Assembly (NCBI RefSeq): GCF_001403635.1
Contig: NZ_LN879467.1
Span: forward strand, 186,001 to 250,000
Direction: 5' to 3'
DNA from: Clostridium massiliamazoniense
GTDB lineage: Bacteria > Bacillota > Clostridia > Clostridiales > Clostridiaceae
Length of the DNA: 64,000 nucleotides
Positions 1 through 8,864 of the stretch are shown piece after piece. Both the position numbers and the translations under genes were made by a program. The notes beneath the pieces are model-generated. The model ran no database searches. It saw only the letters and a list, made by a program, of their open reading frames with translations, and was not told the origin of the DNA. The first letter of the stretch is position 1. The number at the start of each line of letters is the position of its first letter.

Positions 1-3000
1 AACTTATAGCCTAGTTCTTTCATAGCTTCTTTATTAGTTGCTAAATTAATTTTTTCTTGCAATTCTTTTGGTGTTAAATCAGATTTACCATCATTATCTG
101 GACCATGACCTATAAGATTATTTAAGGAAATCTTTTCACCATTATAATTAATAATATTACTTAAAGCACCACTTGATATTGCTTGTCCATTTAAATCAAC
201 TACTTTCGAAATCCAATCATATGATAAATTTTCTCCCGGTGGAGTTAAATTAACAATATTACTTGTTGAGCCTAAATTACTATCAGGAGTATAATACTTA
301 AAAGCTGAATTAACTATTTGATAAGTATTTCTATTTATTCCTGTCAAATGAACATTATAATTTATATAAAAATCTTTTCCAGGTTCTATTGTAGGAGCAA
401 CAAAATAAGCAACCATCCTTGATAAATTTGTTTTTCCCGGTATATATCTAACCCATCCACTTCCTGGACTTTCAATATATTTAAGTTTTCCCTTTAAATC
501 AAGTGCATTTGTATTATCCAGTATATCTTGATTAACAGAATTTAATGCTGATTTAGGTAATACCCATGTTGGTGCACCACTTGTATCTAATGATAAAAGT
601 TCACTTCCAAGCCCTCCAACGCTTGTTGCTCCTTCATTACCCGGTAAATTATTTGAACCTACTGTTGGGATTTGACCAACAACAAAATATTTTTTAGTTT
701 CATATTTTCCATTATGAATGACATCCGTAAGAGTTACATTACCACTAGAATCTACTCCATTAGAGTAATGCATACATTCATTTGAAGTTTCTCCAGTTAA
801 AACTTGGCTATTAAATAATACTATTTGACTAGTAGCTCCTCCCTCAAGCTCACTTGAATTCGGATTATTATTATAATTATAAACTATTCCTTGATGTCCC
901 ATTTTACCTTCTAAGTGAGCTGAAACAGTTATTGTTTGTGGTCCAAATGTAATATAATGAGCTTCAAATTCAACTCTTGGTTGAGGACTCATATTAAATC
1001 TTTGAGGAAATCTTATTAATATCCTATTTCCCTCTATTTTATAATCTTCCTTTGGAACTGTTACTCCATTTATAGTCACTGGTGAAGTTAAAACAAAAGG
1101 AGCATCCATATTAACATTTAAAACTGTATTTTTAGTATATTGTTCTGTAATTCCTGAGCCATAACCATATATATAAAAATAGAACTTATGGGAATTATCT
1201 AACCAACTTACTGGATGATTCTGAACTATATTACCAGCACCTTTAGGACTATCTATGGTAGTAGTGACTTTTTCATAAGCATATGTAATTGCACTTGATA
1301 TATCATGTGATATGCTACCATATCTACTTTCAGTAGTATAATAAGTACCATTTCCCACTGGTCCTTCTACTGGCTTTTGATCATATATATCTTGGTTAGT
1401 AATATTATCAGGTGGACTTAATAAAAATCCAGAAAATTCTCCATTATTTTTAATTATAGTATCACTAGATAAAGCCCCTTTTTCAATAGCATGTCCCATA
1501 TTTTCTTTTTCTTCTTTACTATAATTTCCTTGCAAAATTCCAAGAGTAAAAACTCTATTAATCATAGGAGTCCATGCACCATGTATAGGTATTTCATGAT
1601 AATAGCCTACCATATTTAATGGATTCCCATTATACTCTTCAGATTTATAGGTAAAATTTATTTGTGGAAGTTCTTCACCACTTTTATACATTTGAAGTAT
1701 TTTATCATAGGAAAAAGCTTGGCCAATTCCGCTCATATCTCCATTAACTATCCTTTGAAAAATAGCAGCTTTTTCACTAGGAGTTCCTGTTAAAAGTATA
1801 TTTTCTGCATTTTTATTTAAGCTAACATAAGTTTGATCTTTAATTGCTATAAGATTCTTTCCATCTATAACTACCATATTTCCATCTGAAAGTAGGGAAC
1901 CAGAATAAATTTTATATTTCCCAGGAACTCCAGCACTAAGCTTTGAAGAAAAGGTATCATAAATATTATACCAACCACTAGCCTGTGTCCCTTGTGACAT
2001 AGTAAAACTATCTCCTATAGCATTTTGAGTTAAAGTAGCTGATGCTGAATCATAATTAAATGTTGTTGTTTTATTTAAATCTATATTAGTATTATATTTT
2101 TCATTTAGTGGAACAACAGTAATTTCCTTATTAAGAACTCCATTGGTTTTTGTAACCACCTTAAATAATCTATTTACCTGACCTATTAACCTAGAATCAA
2201 CTGTATAAGTACCATCTGGATTTACAGTAAATCCTGGAACCTTTAAAGGAATTATATCAATATCCTTTGAATCTGGATTATCTATTTTAAAAGTTATAGA
2301 CTGAGGCTTGTAATTGGCTGGATTATATATGCCAGGATTATTTGGAGCACTATTCCCATTATTTAAGTCAATGTCTAAATAACTTTCATGTTTGTTATTT
2401 TCTGAATGTGTTATTTTAAGTCCAGCATATACATTATCAGTATAATGATTTGTAAGTAATATATCAGGAACTTTTATAGGTACTACTTTCTCCTTATTCC
2501 CTACCATTGCATGTATTTGAAAATTAGGATTTACTTTTACGTCCCAATCAGCATTTCCTACTCCTACTATAGCTGTTATAACAAAGGTAGAAGTGGTATT
2601 TAAATCTTTTAATTCACTTAATTGTACATTAATAGATTTTAATAACTTGGCTGCTGCTTCTTTTTCTTTTGGGTCATTAGAGTTTTTCCCCATGTATTGT
2701 GCAAAAGGATTAGCTGTTAAATACAATTTAGGTATCTTATAAAACTTTCCTGTTTTACTACTTAAGGATACTGCTATTTTATAAACTACTTCTGTATTAC
2801 TAGTAGCTATATTTGTAGTTTTAGGAATATTATTTTCTGGTATATAATTACTATTATTAGTAAATCCAGCAGCTGATTCTTTAGTAATATTAATATTACT
2901 AATTTCTATATTTAAGTCATTTGGATTTATATTATTAGTTGAATCCTTAGAAGCAACCTTCTTTGCCATTAATAATTTTTTATTTACTCTATTACTTTGA

Positions 3001-3077
3001 TGTATTGTAGATGTCATTGAAATAACGCCAGCCATAGTAGCCATAGCTACTAGTGACTTTAACTTGTCACTTTTCAA
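1..3077 (-). CDS. Large secreted surface protein, C-terminal end outside the window
   Basis: An open frame of 1025 codons runs without a stop from 3077 to the left edge, so the C-terminus and any anchor motif are missing. I place the start at a TTG at 3077 because AAGGAGG lies about eight bases upstream. The first 30 or so residues are lysine-rich and then hydrophobic, as in a Sec signal peptide. The rest is rich in Asn, Thr, Ser, Gly and Tyr, almost free of Cys, and looks like beta-sandwich adhesin repeats, though I recognise no named domain. An exported cell-surface or adhesin role is inferred from composition only. It has its own strong ribosome site and is not linked to the pump gene across the 0.9 kb gap. 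Confidence 0.75.
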   Translation of the reverse strand, partial: MKSDKLKSLVAMATMAGVISMTSTIHQSNRVNKKLLMAKKVASKDSTNNINPNDLNIEISNINITKESAAGFTNNSNYIPENNIPKTTNIATSNTEVVYKIAVSLSSKTGKFYKIPKLYLTANPFAQYMGKNSNDPKEKEAAAKLLKSINVQLSELKDLNTTSTFVITAIVGVGNADWDVKVNPNFQIHAMVGNKEKVVPIKVPDILLTNHYTDNVYAGLKITHSENNKHESYLDIDLNNGNSAPNNPGIYNPANYKPQSITFKIDNPDSKDIDIIPLKVPGFTVNPDGTYTVDSRLIGQVNRLFKVVTKTNGVLNKEITVVPLNEKYNTNIDLNKTTTFNYDSASATLTQNAIGDSFTMSQGTQASGWYNIYDTFSSKLSAGVPGKYKIYSGSLLSDGNMVVIDGKNLIAIKDQTYVSLNKNAENILLTGTPSEKAAIFQRIVNGDMSGIGQAFSYDKILQMYKSGEELPQINFTYKSEEYNGNPLNMVGYYHEIPIHGAWTPMINRVFTLGILQGNYSKEEKENMGHAIEKGALSSDTIIKNNGEFSGFLLSPPDNITNQDIYDQKPVEGPVGNGTYYTTESRYGSISHDISSAITYAYEKVTTTIDSPKGAGNIVQNHPVSWLDNSHKFYFYIYGYGSGITEQYTKNTVLNVNMDAPFVLTSPVTINGVTVPKEDYKIEGNRILIRFPQRFNMSPQPRVEFEAHYITFGPQTITVSAHLEGKMGHQGIVYNYNNNPNSSELEGGATSQIVLFNSQVLTGETSNECMHYSNGVDSSGNVTLTDVIHNGKYETKKYFVVGQIPTVGSNNLPGNEGATSVGGLGSELLSLDTSGAPTWVLPKSALNSVNQDILDNTNALDLKGKLKYIESPGSGWVRYIPGKTNLSRMVAYFVAPTIEPGKDFYINYNVHLTGINRNTYQIVNSAFKYYTPDSNLGSTSNIVNLTPPGENLSYDWISKVVDLNGQAISSGALSNIINYNGEKISLNNLIGHGPDNDGKSDLTPKELQEKINLATNKEAMKELGYK

Positions 3078-3135
3078 CTTCTTTTCCTCCTTAGTTAAAT
3101 TATTTATTACTTTTATATCTAAAATAATAAATCTC

Positions 3136-3168
3136 TAATAATTTATTTTACTAAAATAATTCAGCGAA
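3136..3168. repeat. 33-bp direct repeat, copy 1
   Basis: Matches 3886-3918 in the same orientation at 30 of 33 positions (core TTATTTTACTAAAATAA followed by TCAGCGAA). The two copies bracket about 720 bp of gene debris. Confidence 0.7.
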
Positions 3169-3722
3169 ATAAATGACTATTTTCTTACAACTTCATTATT
3201 TAAAAATATCCTTGAAAGTTATATGCTCCAATGATATTTTCTTATTTTTATATTATCTTTTTATTATATCTACCCTTAAATATAACATCAAGACTTATTT
3301 AACTTATGGTGATTTACAACTATTTTACCCATATATTTTAATTACTTGATAATTAATTCATTCCTTGATTCATTTTTATATTCTTCAATAAACCTTAAAT
3401 TTAACTTTTCTAACGCTTTTCCATTTTTCAATAGTTTAATTGTAAAACTATTGATACAATACTCTGTATAAATTAAATACTTAAAGCCACTATTACCATT
3501 TGTTTTTGACATCAATTTTCTAATTGTAACTATACACCATTGCAGAAAACAAGTATATAAGAATAATATTTAAACTTACCCGTGTATAGTTCCATGTATT
3601 ATCATAACCATCCCTAACATAGCTATGTCCAATATAATAAACTATTTATAATAAAAACTATTATCTTTGCTTTAATAATATTTTCTCTCACTATAGACCT
3701 TATTAATAAATTCTTTAAAATT

Positions 3723-3883
3723 CCATTGAATATTTCTTATTTCTTCTAAGTATAGCTTACACTCTAACCGTAAATTCAACTAAAAAAGGAGGTTGTTATA
3801 TAATCATCTGCTCCAAAACCAATGCCTAAAACTTTATCAGAATTAAATCTTAGTTTATTCTTTTTTGCATGTAAAACAAAATC
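3723..3883 (-). pseudogene. Response regulator receiver-domain remnant
   Basis: On the minus strand one frame reads SDKVLGIGFGADDYIT, the signature end of an OmpR-type receiver domain (GADDYITKPF in intact proteins). A different frame then gives LVEFTVRV, a stop, and AILRRNKKYS, matching the usual helix-5 sequence (ARVKAHLRR). The gene is therefore broken by a frameshift and an internal stop, and both the phospho-acceptor part and the DNA-binding domain are missing. No partner kinase is visible nearby. It is a decayed piece of a two-component system. Confidence 0.65.
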
Positions 3884-3885
3884 CT

Positions 3886-3918
3886 TAATAAATTATTTTA
3901 CTAAAATAACTCAACGAA
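3886..3918. repeat. 33-bp direct repeat, copy 2
   Basis: Second copy of the repeat at 3136-3168, differing at three positions. It sits just upstream (minus-strand sense) of the response-regulator remnant, next to the terminator of the pump gene. Confidence 0.7.
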
Positions 3919-3924
3919 TTCTTT

Positions 3925-3958
3925 CCAACAAAAAAGACACTCTTACGAGTGCCTCTTT
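3925..3958 (-). terminator. Terminator of the calcium ATPase gene
   Basis: Hairpin with CACTC/GAGTG core and flanking AAGA/CTCTT arms. On the minus strand it is followed by a T run, just after the stop codon at 3973. It closes the Ter block. Confidence 0.7.
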
Positions 3959-3972
3959 AATCAACTTTTAAT

Positions 3973-6636
3973 TTATGCTACAGTTTTTTCTTGAACTACT
4001 TCTTCATGTTCTTTTTTACTTGAAAACATAAGTTTTCTAAGCATATCTACAGGTATTATTGTAGCTGCTAATAATATTATAATTGGCCAGTGTTCTATAG
4101 CAATTGGTGTACAATTAAATATTGAACCACCAACATAAGTTAATACTATTTGTACAACTACTATAATAGCCATTACTTTTATGAACTTCATATTCTCTTT
4201 GATGTTTTCAAAAATATTTAAGCTTTCACTTCTTACATTGAATCCATTAAATACTGCTGCAAAAACGAATATTGAAAAATACGCTGTCATTTGTTCTCCA
4301 GTCATTTTATTAGCTGTACTTCCAAACATATTCATGAAATATGGTGATTTTAAGAATACAAAACTTAATATAGTTACCCAAGCACCTGCAAATAATACTT
4401 GTCCCATCATTTTCTTTGAAACAATACTTTGAGTTCTTGACTTTGGTTTTTCTTGCATGTACTTTCTAAGTGCTGGCTCTGAACCTAAAGCTAAAGCTCC
4501 TAGACCATCCATTATAAGATTTATCCAAAGTATATGTGTTATGCTAAGAGGTTCTTCTATACCGAAGAAAGGTGCTATGGCAGAAACTGCTACAGCAGCA
4601 ACATTTATAGTTAATTGGAACTTTATAAACTTAAGAATGTTATTATATATTGTTCTTCCATATAAAATAGCATTTTCTATAGATTTAAAGTTATCATCTA
4701 ATATAACTATATCTCCAACTTCCTTTGCAACATCAGTACCTGATCCCATTGCAAAACCAACATCGGCTCTCTTTAAAGCTGGTGCATCATTAACTCCATC
4801 ACCAGTCATACCACAAACAAGATTTAACTCTTGTGATAATTTAACCATTCTTGATTTATCAGTTGGAAGTGCTCTAGCTATAACTCTTAAATTTGGTATT
4901 AACTTTTTAACTTCATCATCTGAAAGCTTATTAAGCTCCTCTGATGTAAGAGCTACATCTGTATCTCTCTTTATAAGCCCACAATCCTTGGCAATAGCCA
5001 CAGCTGTTTCTTTTCTATCTCCTGTTATCATAACAACTTGAATACCAGCATTTTGTACTTCTTCTATAGCCATTTTAGCTTCTGGTCTTACATCATCTCT
5101 TATACCAACAAAACCTACGATTACTAAATCATCTGGTAATGTATTCTCTACTAAATTACTTTCACTATAAGCAAAAGCTAAAACTCTCATAGCCTTTACT
5201 GCTAAAGCATCTATTTTTGCATTTATTTTTTCTTTATCAATTTCAACGACTTCACCCTTAGTATTTAAATACTTAGTAGCCTTTAATAATAATCTTTCTG
5301 GAGCTCCCTTATAGAATGTTTTACCATGCATTTCAGAAGCTGAATATTTATTAGTTGAATTAAATTGTTGGAATTTATCAACCTCAATATGTTTATACTT
5401 GTTTACTTGTGCTTCTGTTAAGAAATTAAGAAGTGCTTTATCAGTAGCATTTCCTCCAATAACCTCACCCTTAGCATCAAACATTGCATCTGTATTTTTT
5501 CCTATACATAATGAAATTACTTCTTTTATTTCTTCGCTGGTTTTATAAGAATCTTCTATTTCACCATCAAAGAATTCTACAACTTCAAGTTTCCCCTTAG
5601 TTATAGTACCTGTCTTATCACTAAATAATATATTTAATGAACCAGCTGTTTCTATACCTATTGGTTTTCTAACTAAAACATTTCTCTTAAGCATTTTAGA
5701 TGTATTATTCATAAGAACTATAGCTATCATAAGTGGTAATCCTTCTGGAACTGCCATAACAACTATAACTACTGCAAGCATAAGAGCATTTAAAACATCT
5801 TTTAGCATTTCAATTCCACCAATAGACATATAAGCTGAAACTCCACCTGCAAGTAATACCTTATGAATCATAAATGATCCGCCAATAACAATAGCTCCAA
5901 TATATCCAAACTTTGATATTTTATCGGCAAGTTCTGTAAGCTTTAATTTTAGTGGACTTTCAACATTGTCCTCAGCCATATCTTCTGCCATTGAGCCCAT
6001 AACTGTTTTCATACCAACTTTAGTTACTGTCATAAGACCAGAACCATTAACAACTACTGCCCCTCTAAATAAAGAAGATTTATCCACAAAAATTTCACCT
6101 GTTATTGCAACTTCTCTTTCAATATCACCTTCTGAGTAATCTACTACAGGTTGCTTTTTACACTCTTCAGCCTCTCCATTTAAGGCAGAGTTATCAATAC
6201 TAATCCCTCCATCTACTAAAAAACCATCTGCTGGTATTTTATCACCAGATTGAAGAATCACAAGATCTCCTACTACAATTTCATCCATAAGAATTTCTAT
6301 TGCTTTACCATCTCGATAGACCTTACACTTATCTTTCTCTGCATTTTCCTTTAGCTTTCTATACTCATTATCTGAAGCTATTTCTGTTTTTGCTGAAATA
6401 ATAGTAACTAATAATACAGCTATAATTATTCCTACAATTTCTCCTATTTGAGCATAACCAAAAGCAGCCATCACAGCCATAATCATGGCAATTGCAATTA
6501 AGAGCTTTATCATAGGATCTCCAAAGGCATCCTTAAATTTATCCCAAAAAGTTTCTGGTGCAGCTTCATGGATTATATTATCCCCATACTTTTTTCTGCT
6601 CTTTTCTACTTCCTCTTGATTTAATGACTTAAACAT
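3973..6636 (-). CDS. PMCA-type calcium-transporting P-type ATPase
   Basis: About 887 residues, the usual length of bacterial type IIB calcium pumps. Visible motifs: phosphorylation site SDKTGTIT near residue 340, transmembrane-4 PEGLP near 297, hinge MTGDGVNDAPALKRADVGF, and four to six C-terminal membrane helices. The actuator loop reads LNGEAEE instead of the classical TGES; the catalytic Glu is kept. It should export Ca2+ (or a similar divalent cation) from the cytoplasm. I chose ATG at 6636 because AGGGG sits seven bases upstream; a GTG at 6672 is in frame but has no ribosome site. It is the last gene of the minus-strand Ter block. In related loci a TerC membrane protein often sits beside the TerD genes; here this pump holds that place, so coupling of Ter proteins to calcium is a reasonable inference. 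Confidence 0.9.
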   Translation of the reverse strand: MFKSLNQEEVEKSRKKYGDNIIHEAAPETFWDKFKDAFGDPMIKLLIAIAMIMAVMAAFGYAQIGEIVGIIIAVLLVTIISAKTEIASDNEYRKLKENAEKDKCKVYRDGKAIEILMDEIVVGDLVILQSGDKIPADGFLVDGGISIDNSALNGEAEECKKQPVVDYSEGDIEREVAITGEIFVDKSSLFRGAVVVNGSGLMTVTKVGMKTVMGSMAEDMAEDNVESPLKLKLTELADKISKFGYIGAIVIGGSFMIHKVLLAGGVSAYMSIGGIEMLKDVLNALMLAVVIVVMAVPEGLPLMIAIVLMNNTSKMLKRNVLVRKPIGIETAGSLNILFSDKTGTITKGKLEVVEFFDGEIEDSYKTSEEIKEVISLCIGKNTDAMFDAKGEVIGGNATDKALLNFLTEAQVNKYKHIEVDKFQQFNSTNKYSASEMHGKTFYKGAPERLLLKATKYLNTKGEVVEIDKEKINAKIDALAVKAMRVLAFAYSESNLVENTLPDDLVIVGFVGIRDDVRPEAKMAIEEVQNAGIQVVMITGDRKETAVAIAKDCGLIKRDTDVALTSEELNKLSDDEVKKLIPNLRVIARALPTDKSRMVKLSQELNLVCGMTGDGVNDAPALKRADVGFAMGSGTDVAKEVGDIVILDDNFKSIENAILYGRTIYNNILKFIKFQLTINVAAVAVSAIAPFFGIEEPLSITHILWINLIMDGLGALALGSEPALRKYMQEKPKSRTQSIVSKKMMGQVLFAGAWVTILSFVFLKSPYFMNMFGSTANKMTGEQMTAYFSIFVFAAVFNGFNVRSESLNIFENIKENMKFIKVMAIIVVVQIVLTYVGGSIFNCTPIAIEHWPIIILLAATIIPVDMLRKLMFSSKKEHEEVVQEKTVA

Positions 6637-6715
6637 ATATCTACCCCTAACTTTATTTAATTTTTCATGCACTATAGAGGGCTAATGAAAATATTAAAAA
6701 CTAGAGATTATAATA

Positions 6716-6756
6716 GAAATCAGCCTTTGAGTTTATATAAACTCTTAGCTGATTTC
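6716..6756. other. Strong intergenic hairpin between terD and the calcium pump
   Basis: GAAATCAGC pairs with GCTGATTTC around an inner palindrome GAGTTTATATAAACTC. There is no clear T run after it on the minus strand. It could be an attenuator or processing site that sets the pump's level relative to the terD genes, or a weak terminator with a fresh promoter behind it (TATAAT-like bases follow). Confidence 0.5.
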
Positions 6757-6811
6757 TCAATATATCAATAATTATTAATACTTATTTAGCCCTCAAAGGA
6801 CTTAAAGCTAA

Positions 6812-7462
6812 TTATTGATATAAAGCTAAAATATCATTTAAATCACCTATTTTACCTTCACCAATAGCTTTAAATTGCCATTCCATTCCCTCTCTATATA
6901 ATTCAGCAAATATAACTGATGTAGCTGTTGATCCATTTTCTTTCAAGTTAAATCTACATAATTCTTTTTCACCTTGTAATTCATCCATAAGTCTTACATA
7001 TGAATTGTTTATCATGCCAAAAGTTTGTCTCTTTTCCTTTGCATTATGAATAGTTACTACAAATACTATTTTTTGAATGCTCATGTCAATTTGAGATAAG
7101 TCTATATTTATTCTCTCATCATCACCATCTCCAGCACCTGTTCTATTATCTGCTCCAAGTACTATACCTTGGCCTTGCTTATTATTAAAGAAAATAACAT
7201 TTGATACAGTATTAAATCTATTATTTACATCTAGTAAGAAAGCTGCTATATCAACATCAAAATCAGCTCCTCCTGTTGCAATATCCCAACCTGCTCCAAC
7301 TACAACCTTTTTAAGTCCTGGATTTCTCTTTGTTAAATCTAATATATCATTTTTTTGAAGATTTAAAGTAATACCACCATTTGAAATATTATTGGTATTA
7401 TTCCTTGAATTCCCAAGATTACTTCCTAGATTTCCAAAATTCCCACCTAAATTAATCGCCAT
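6812..7462 (-). CDS. TerD-family stress protein (paralogue 3)
   Basis: 216 residues, a single TerD/CABP domain. Family marks are the opening motif LNLQKNDILDLTKRNPGL, GAGWD, the acidic DFDVDIAAFLL strand and the DNRTGAGDGDDE loop; those acidic clusters bind calcium in characterised TerD proteins. An Asn- and Gly-rich N-terminal arm of about 35 residues (MAINLGGNFGNLG) precedes the domain. Start chosen at ATG 7462, behind GAGGAG; the earlier GTG overlaps that ribosome site. TerD proteins are cytoplasmic and linked to tellurite, phage, colicin and envelope-stress resistance. Second of three TerD genes still intact, 14 bp after its neighbour. Confidence 0.9.
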   Translation of the reverse strand: MAINLGGNFGNLGSNLGNSRNNTNNISNGGITLNLQKNDILDLTKRNPGLKKVVVGAGWDIATGGADFDVDIAAFLLDVNNRFNTVSNVIFFNNKQGQGIVLGADNRTGAGDGDDERINIDLSQIDMSIQKIVFVVTIHNAKEKRQTFGMINNSYVRLMDELQGEKELCRFNLKENGSTATSVIFAELYREGMEWQFKAIGEGKIGDLNDILALYQ

Positions 7463-7476
7463 AAAAAACACTCCTC

Positions 7477-8049
7477 TTATTTATATCTTTCAAATAAAGT
7501 TGATACACTTGCTTTCATTAGCTCTCCAACGGCTTTAAACTTCCAGTCATCATTATCTCTGCTTAATTCTGCAAATACAATAGCTGTATTGTCTCCACCA
7601 TCATCAGTAAGATTATATCTACATAACTCTGAATTTCTAGAATCCTCATCTAGAAGTCTTACATAAGCATTTTTAACCTTTGAGAAACTTTGTTTTCTTC
7701 TATCAGCTTGATAAATAGTAACTGCAAAAACTATTTTTTCACAACTTGAAGGAATTCTATCTAAAGATACAGAAATCTTTTCATCATCTCCATCTCCCTC
7801 ACCAGTTCTATTATCACCATGAAGGAAAATACCAGTTCCTCTTTGATTACCAAAATAAATTAAGGAATTTTTTCCACTTACTCTTCCATCCTTATCAAGT
7901 AACAATGCTACTAAATCTAAATCATAGTCCTCTTGAAAACTAAAAAAACCTTTTTTAACAACATCCCAACCAACTGCAAGAACCACATTTTTAAGTCCTG
8001 GATTCTTTTTTGTTAAGTCAAGCACATCATTTTTTTGAAGATTTAACAT
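7477..8049 (-). CDS. TerD-family stress protein (paralogue 2)
   Basis: 190 residues that start directly with the domain motif (MLNLQKNDVLDLTKKNPGL), without the Gly/Asn arm of the other two. It has the DYDLDLVALLL acidic strand and DNRTGEGDGDDE calcium-loop sequence. A FFSFQED insertion after GWDVVKKG sets it apart from its neighbours. Start at ATG 8049 follows GAGGAG with eight bases spacing; a start at 8073 would overlap that site. It likely works with the other TerD proteins as a calcium-responsive cytoplasmic protein. The three paralogues are clearly diverged rather than a recent duplication. Confidence 0.9.
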   Translation of the reverse strand: MLNLQKNDVLDLTKKNPGLKNVVLAVGWDVVKKGFFSFQEDYDLDLVALLLDKDGRVSGKNSLIYFGNQRGTGIFLHGDNRTGEGDGDDEKISVSLDRIPSSCEKIVFAVTIYQADRRKQSFSKVKNAYVRLLDEDSRNSELCRYNLTDDGGDNTAIVFAELSRDNDDWKFKAVGELMKASVSTLFERYK

Positions 8050-8142
8050 ATAAAACACTCCTCTTTCATTCACCGATATAAAAAATTAAATATATAATGT
8101 TGTGAAGAGTTTATCCTCTTCACCTTTAATTATTAATTAATG

Positions 8143-8753
8143 CTACATATATAATGAAAGTATTCCATTAAGATCAGCTATTCTACCTTCTCCAATAGCT
8201 TTAAATTGCCATTCCATTCCGTCTCTATATATTTCAGCAAATATAACTGATGTTGCAGTTGAGCTATTTTCCTTTAAGTTAAATTTACAAACTTCTTTTT
8301 CATTATTTTTTGAATCTAATAATCTTATAAATGAATTTTCAACCATTCCAAAAGTTTGTCTTTTACTTTGTGCTTCATGAATTGTAATAACAAATACTAT
8401 TTTTTGAATATCACTTCTTATTTGTGTTAAATCCATCTTTATTCTTTCGTCATCACCTTCGCCAGCGCCTGTTCTATTATCTCCTAAAAGTTCTATTCCT
8501 TGCCCTTTCATATTGTTAAAAAATATTACATCATCTGGAATATGAGCTACCTTGCCATTTTCATTTAACAAAAATGCTGCTATGTCAAGGTCAAAGTCGA
8601 ATCCATTATTGGCAACATCCCATCCAGCACCAAGTATTACTTCTGTAAGTCCTGGATTTTTTTAGTTAAATTTAAAACATCATTCTTTTTAAGATTTAAT
8701 GCATTTACATTATTTCCACCTAATCCTGTAATTCCACCTAAATTGATACCCAT
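8143..8753 (-). pseudogene. TerD-family protein with a homopolymer frameshift (paralogue 1)
   Basis: The real start is ATG 8753 behind a strong GAGGAG; the protein opens MGINLGGITGLGG and continues to LNLTKK. There a run of seven T (8657-8663; seven A in the mRNA) puts the frame off by one. The first frame stops a few codons later, while the rest of the TerD domain (NPGLTEVILGAGWD, DFDLDIAAFLL, DNRTGAGEGDDE, to the stop at 8143) is intact in the next frame. Eight A would restore a normal protein of about 203 residues. The rest shows no decay. Either a recent indel, a sequencing error, phase variation, or transcriptional slippage on the A run. First TerD gene of the operon. Confidence 0.8.
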
Positions 8754-8864
8754 ATTAACTCCTCCTCAGAATATATTTAATTAATTGTTTATATTATAAC
8801 TCTATTAAAGGTAAAAATAAACTCTTTTTAAGATAATTATAATCATATTTACAAAAATTAATTT

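Larger units (their letters stand above)
3091..3960. other. Gene-poor stretch with gene debris
   Basis: No intact gene. It holds a response-regulator remnant (3723-3883), a 33-bp imperfect direct repeat at each end, and an open but startless minus-strand frame at about 3342-3545 (67 codons, no recognised family). It looks like a locus that lost a two-component system. The promoter of the surface protein should lie near 3100-3200, but I could not pick convincing boxes in this AT-rich DNA. Confidence 0.6.

Noticed and set aside
4457-5041. 194-residue open frame on the plus strand
   Set aside because: Lies entirely opposite the conserved core of the calcium ATPase gene, has no ribosome site and is a codon-bias shadow.
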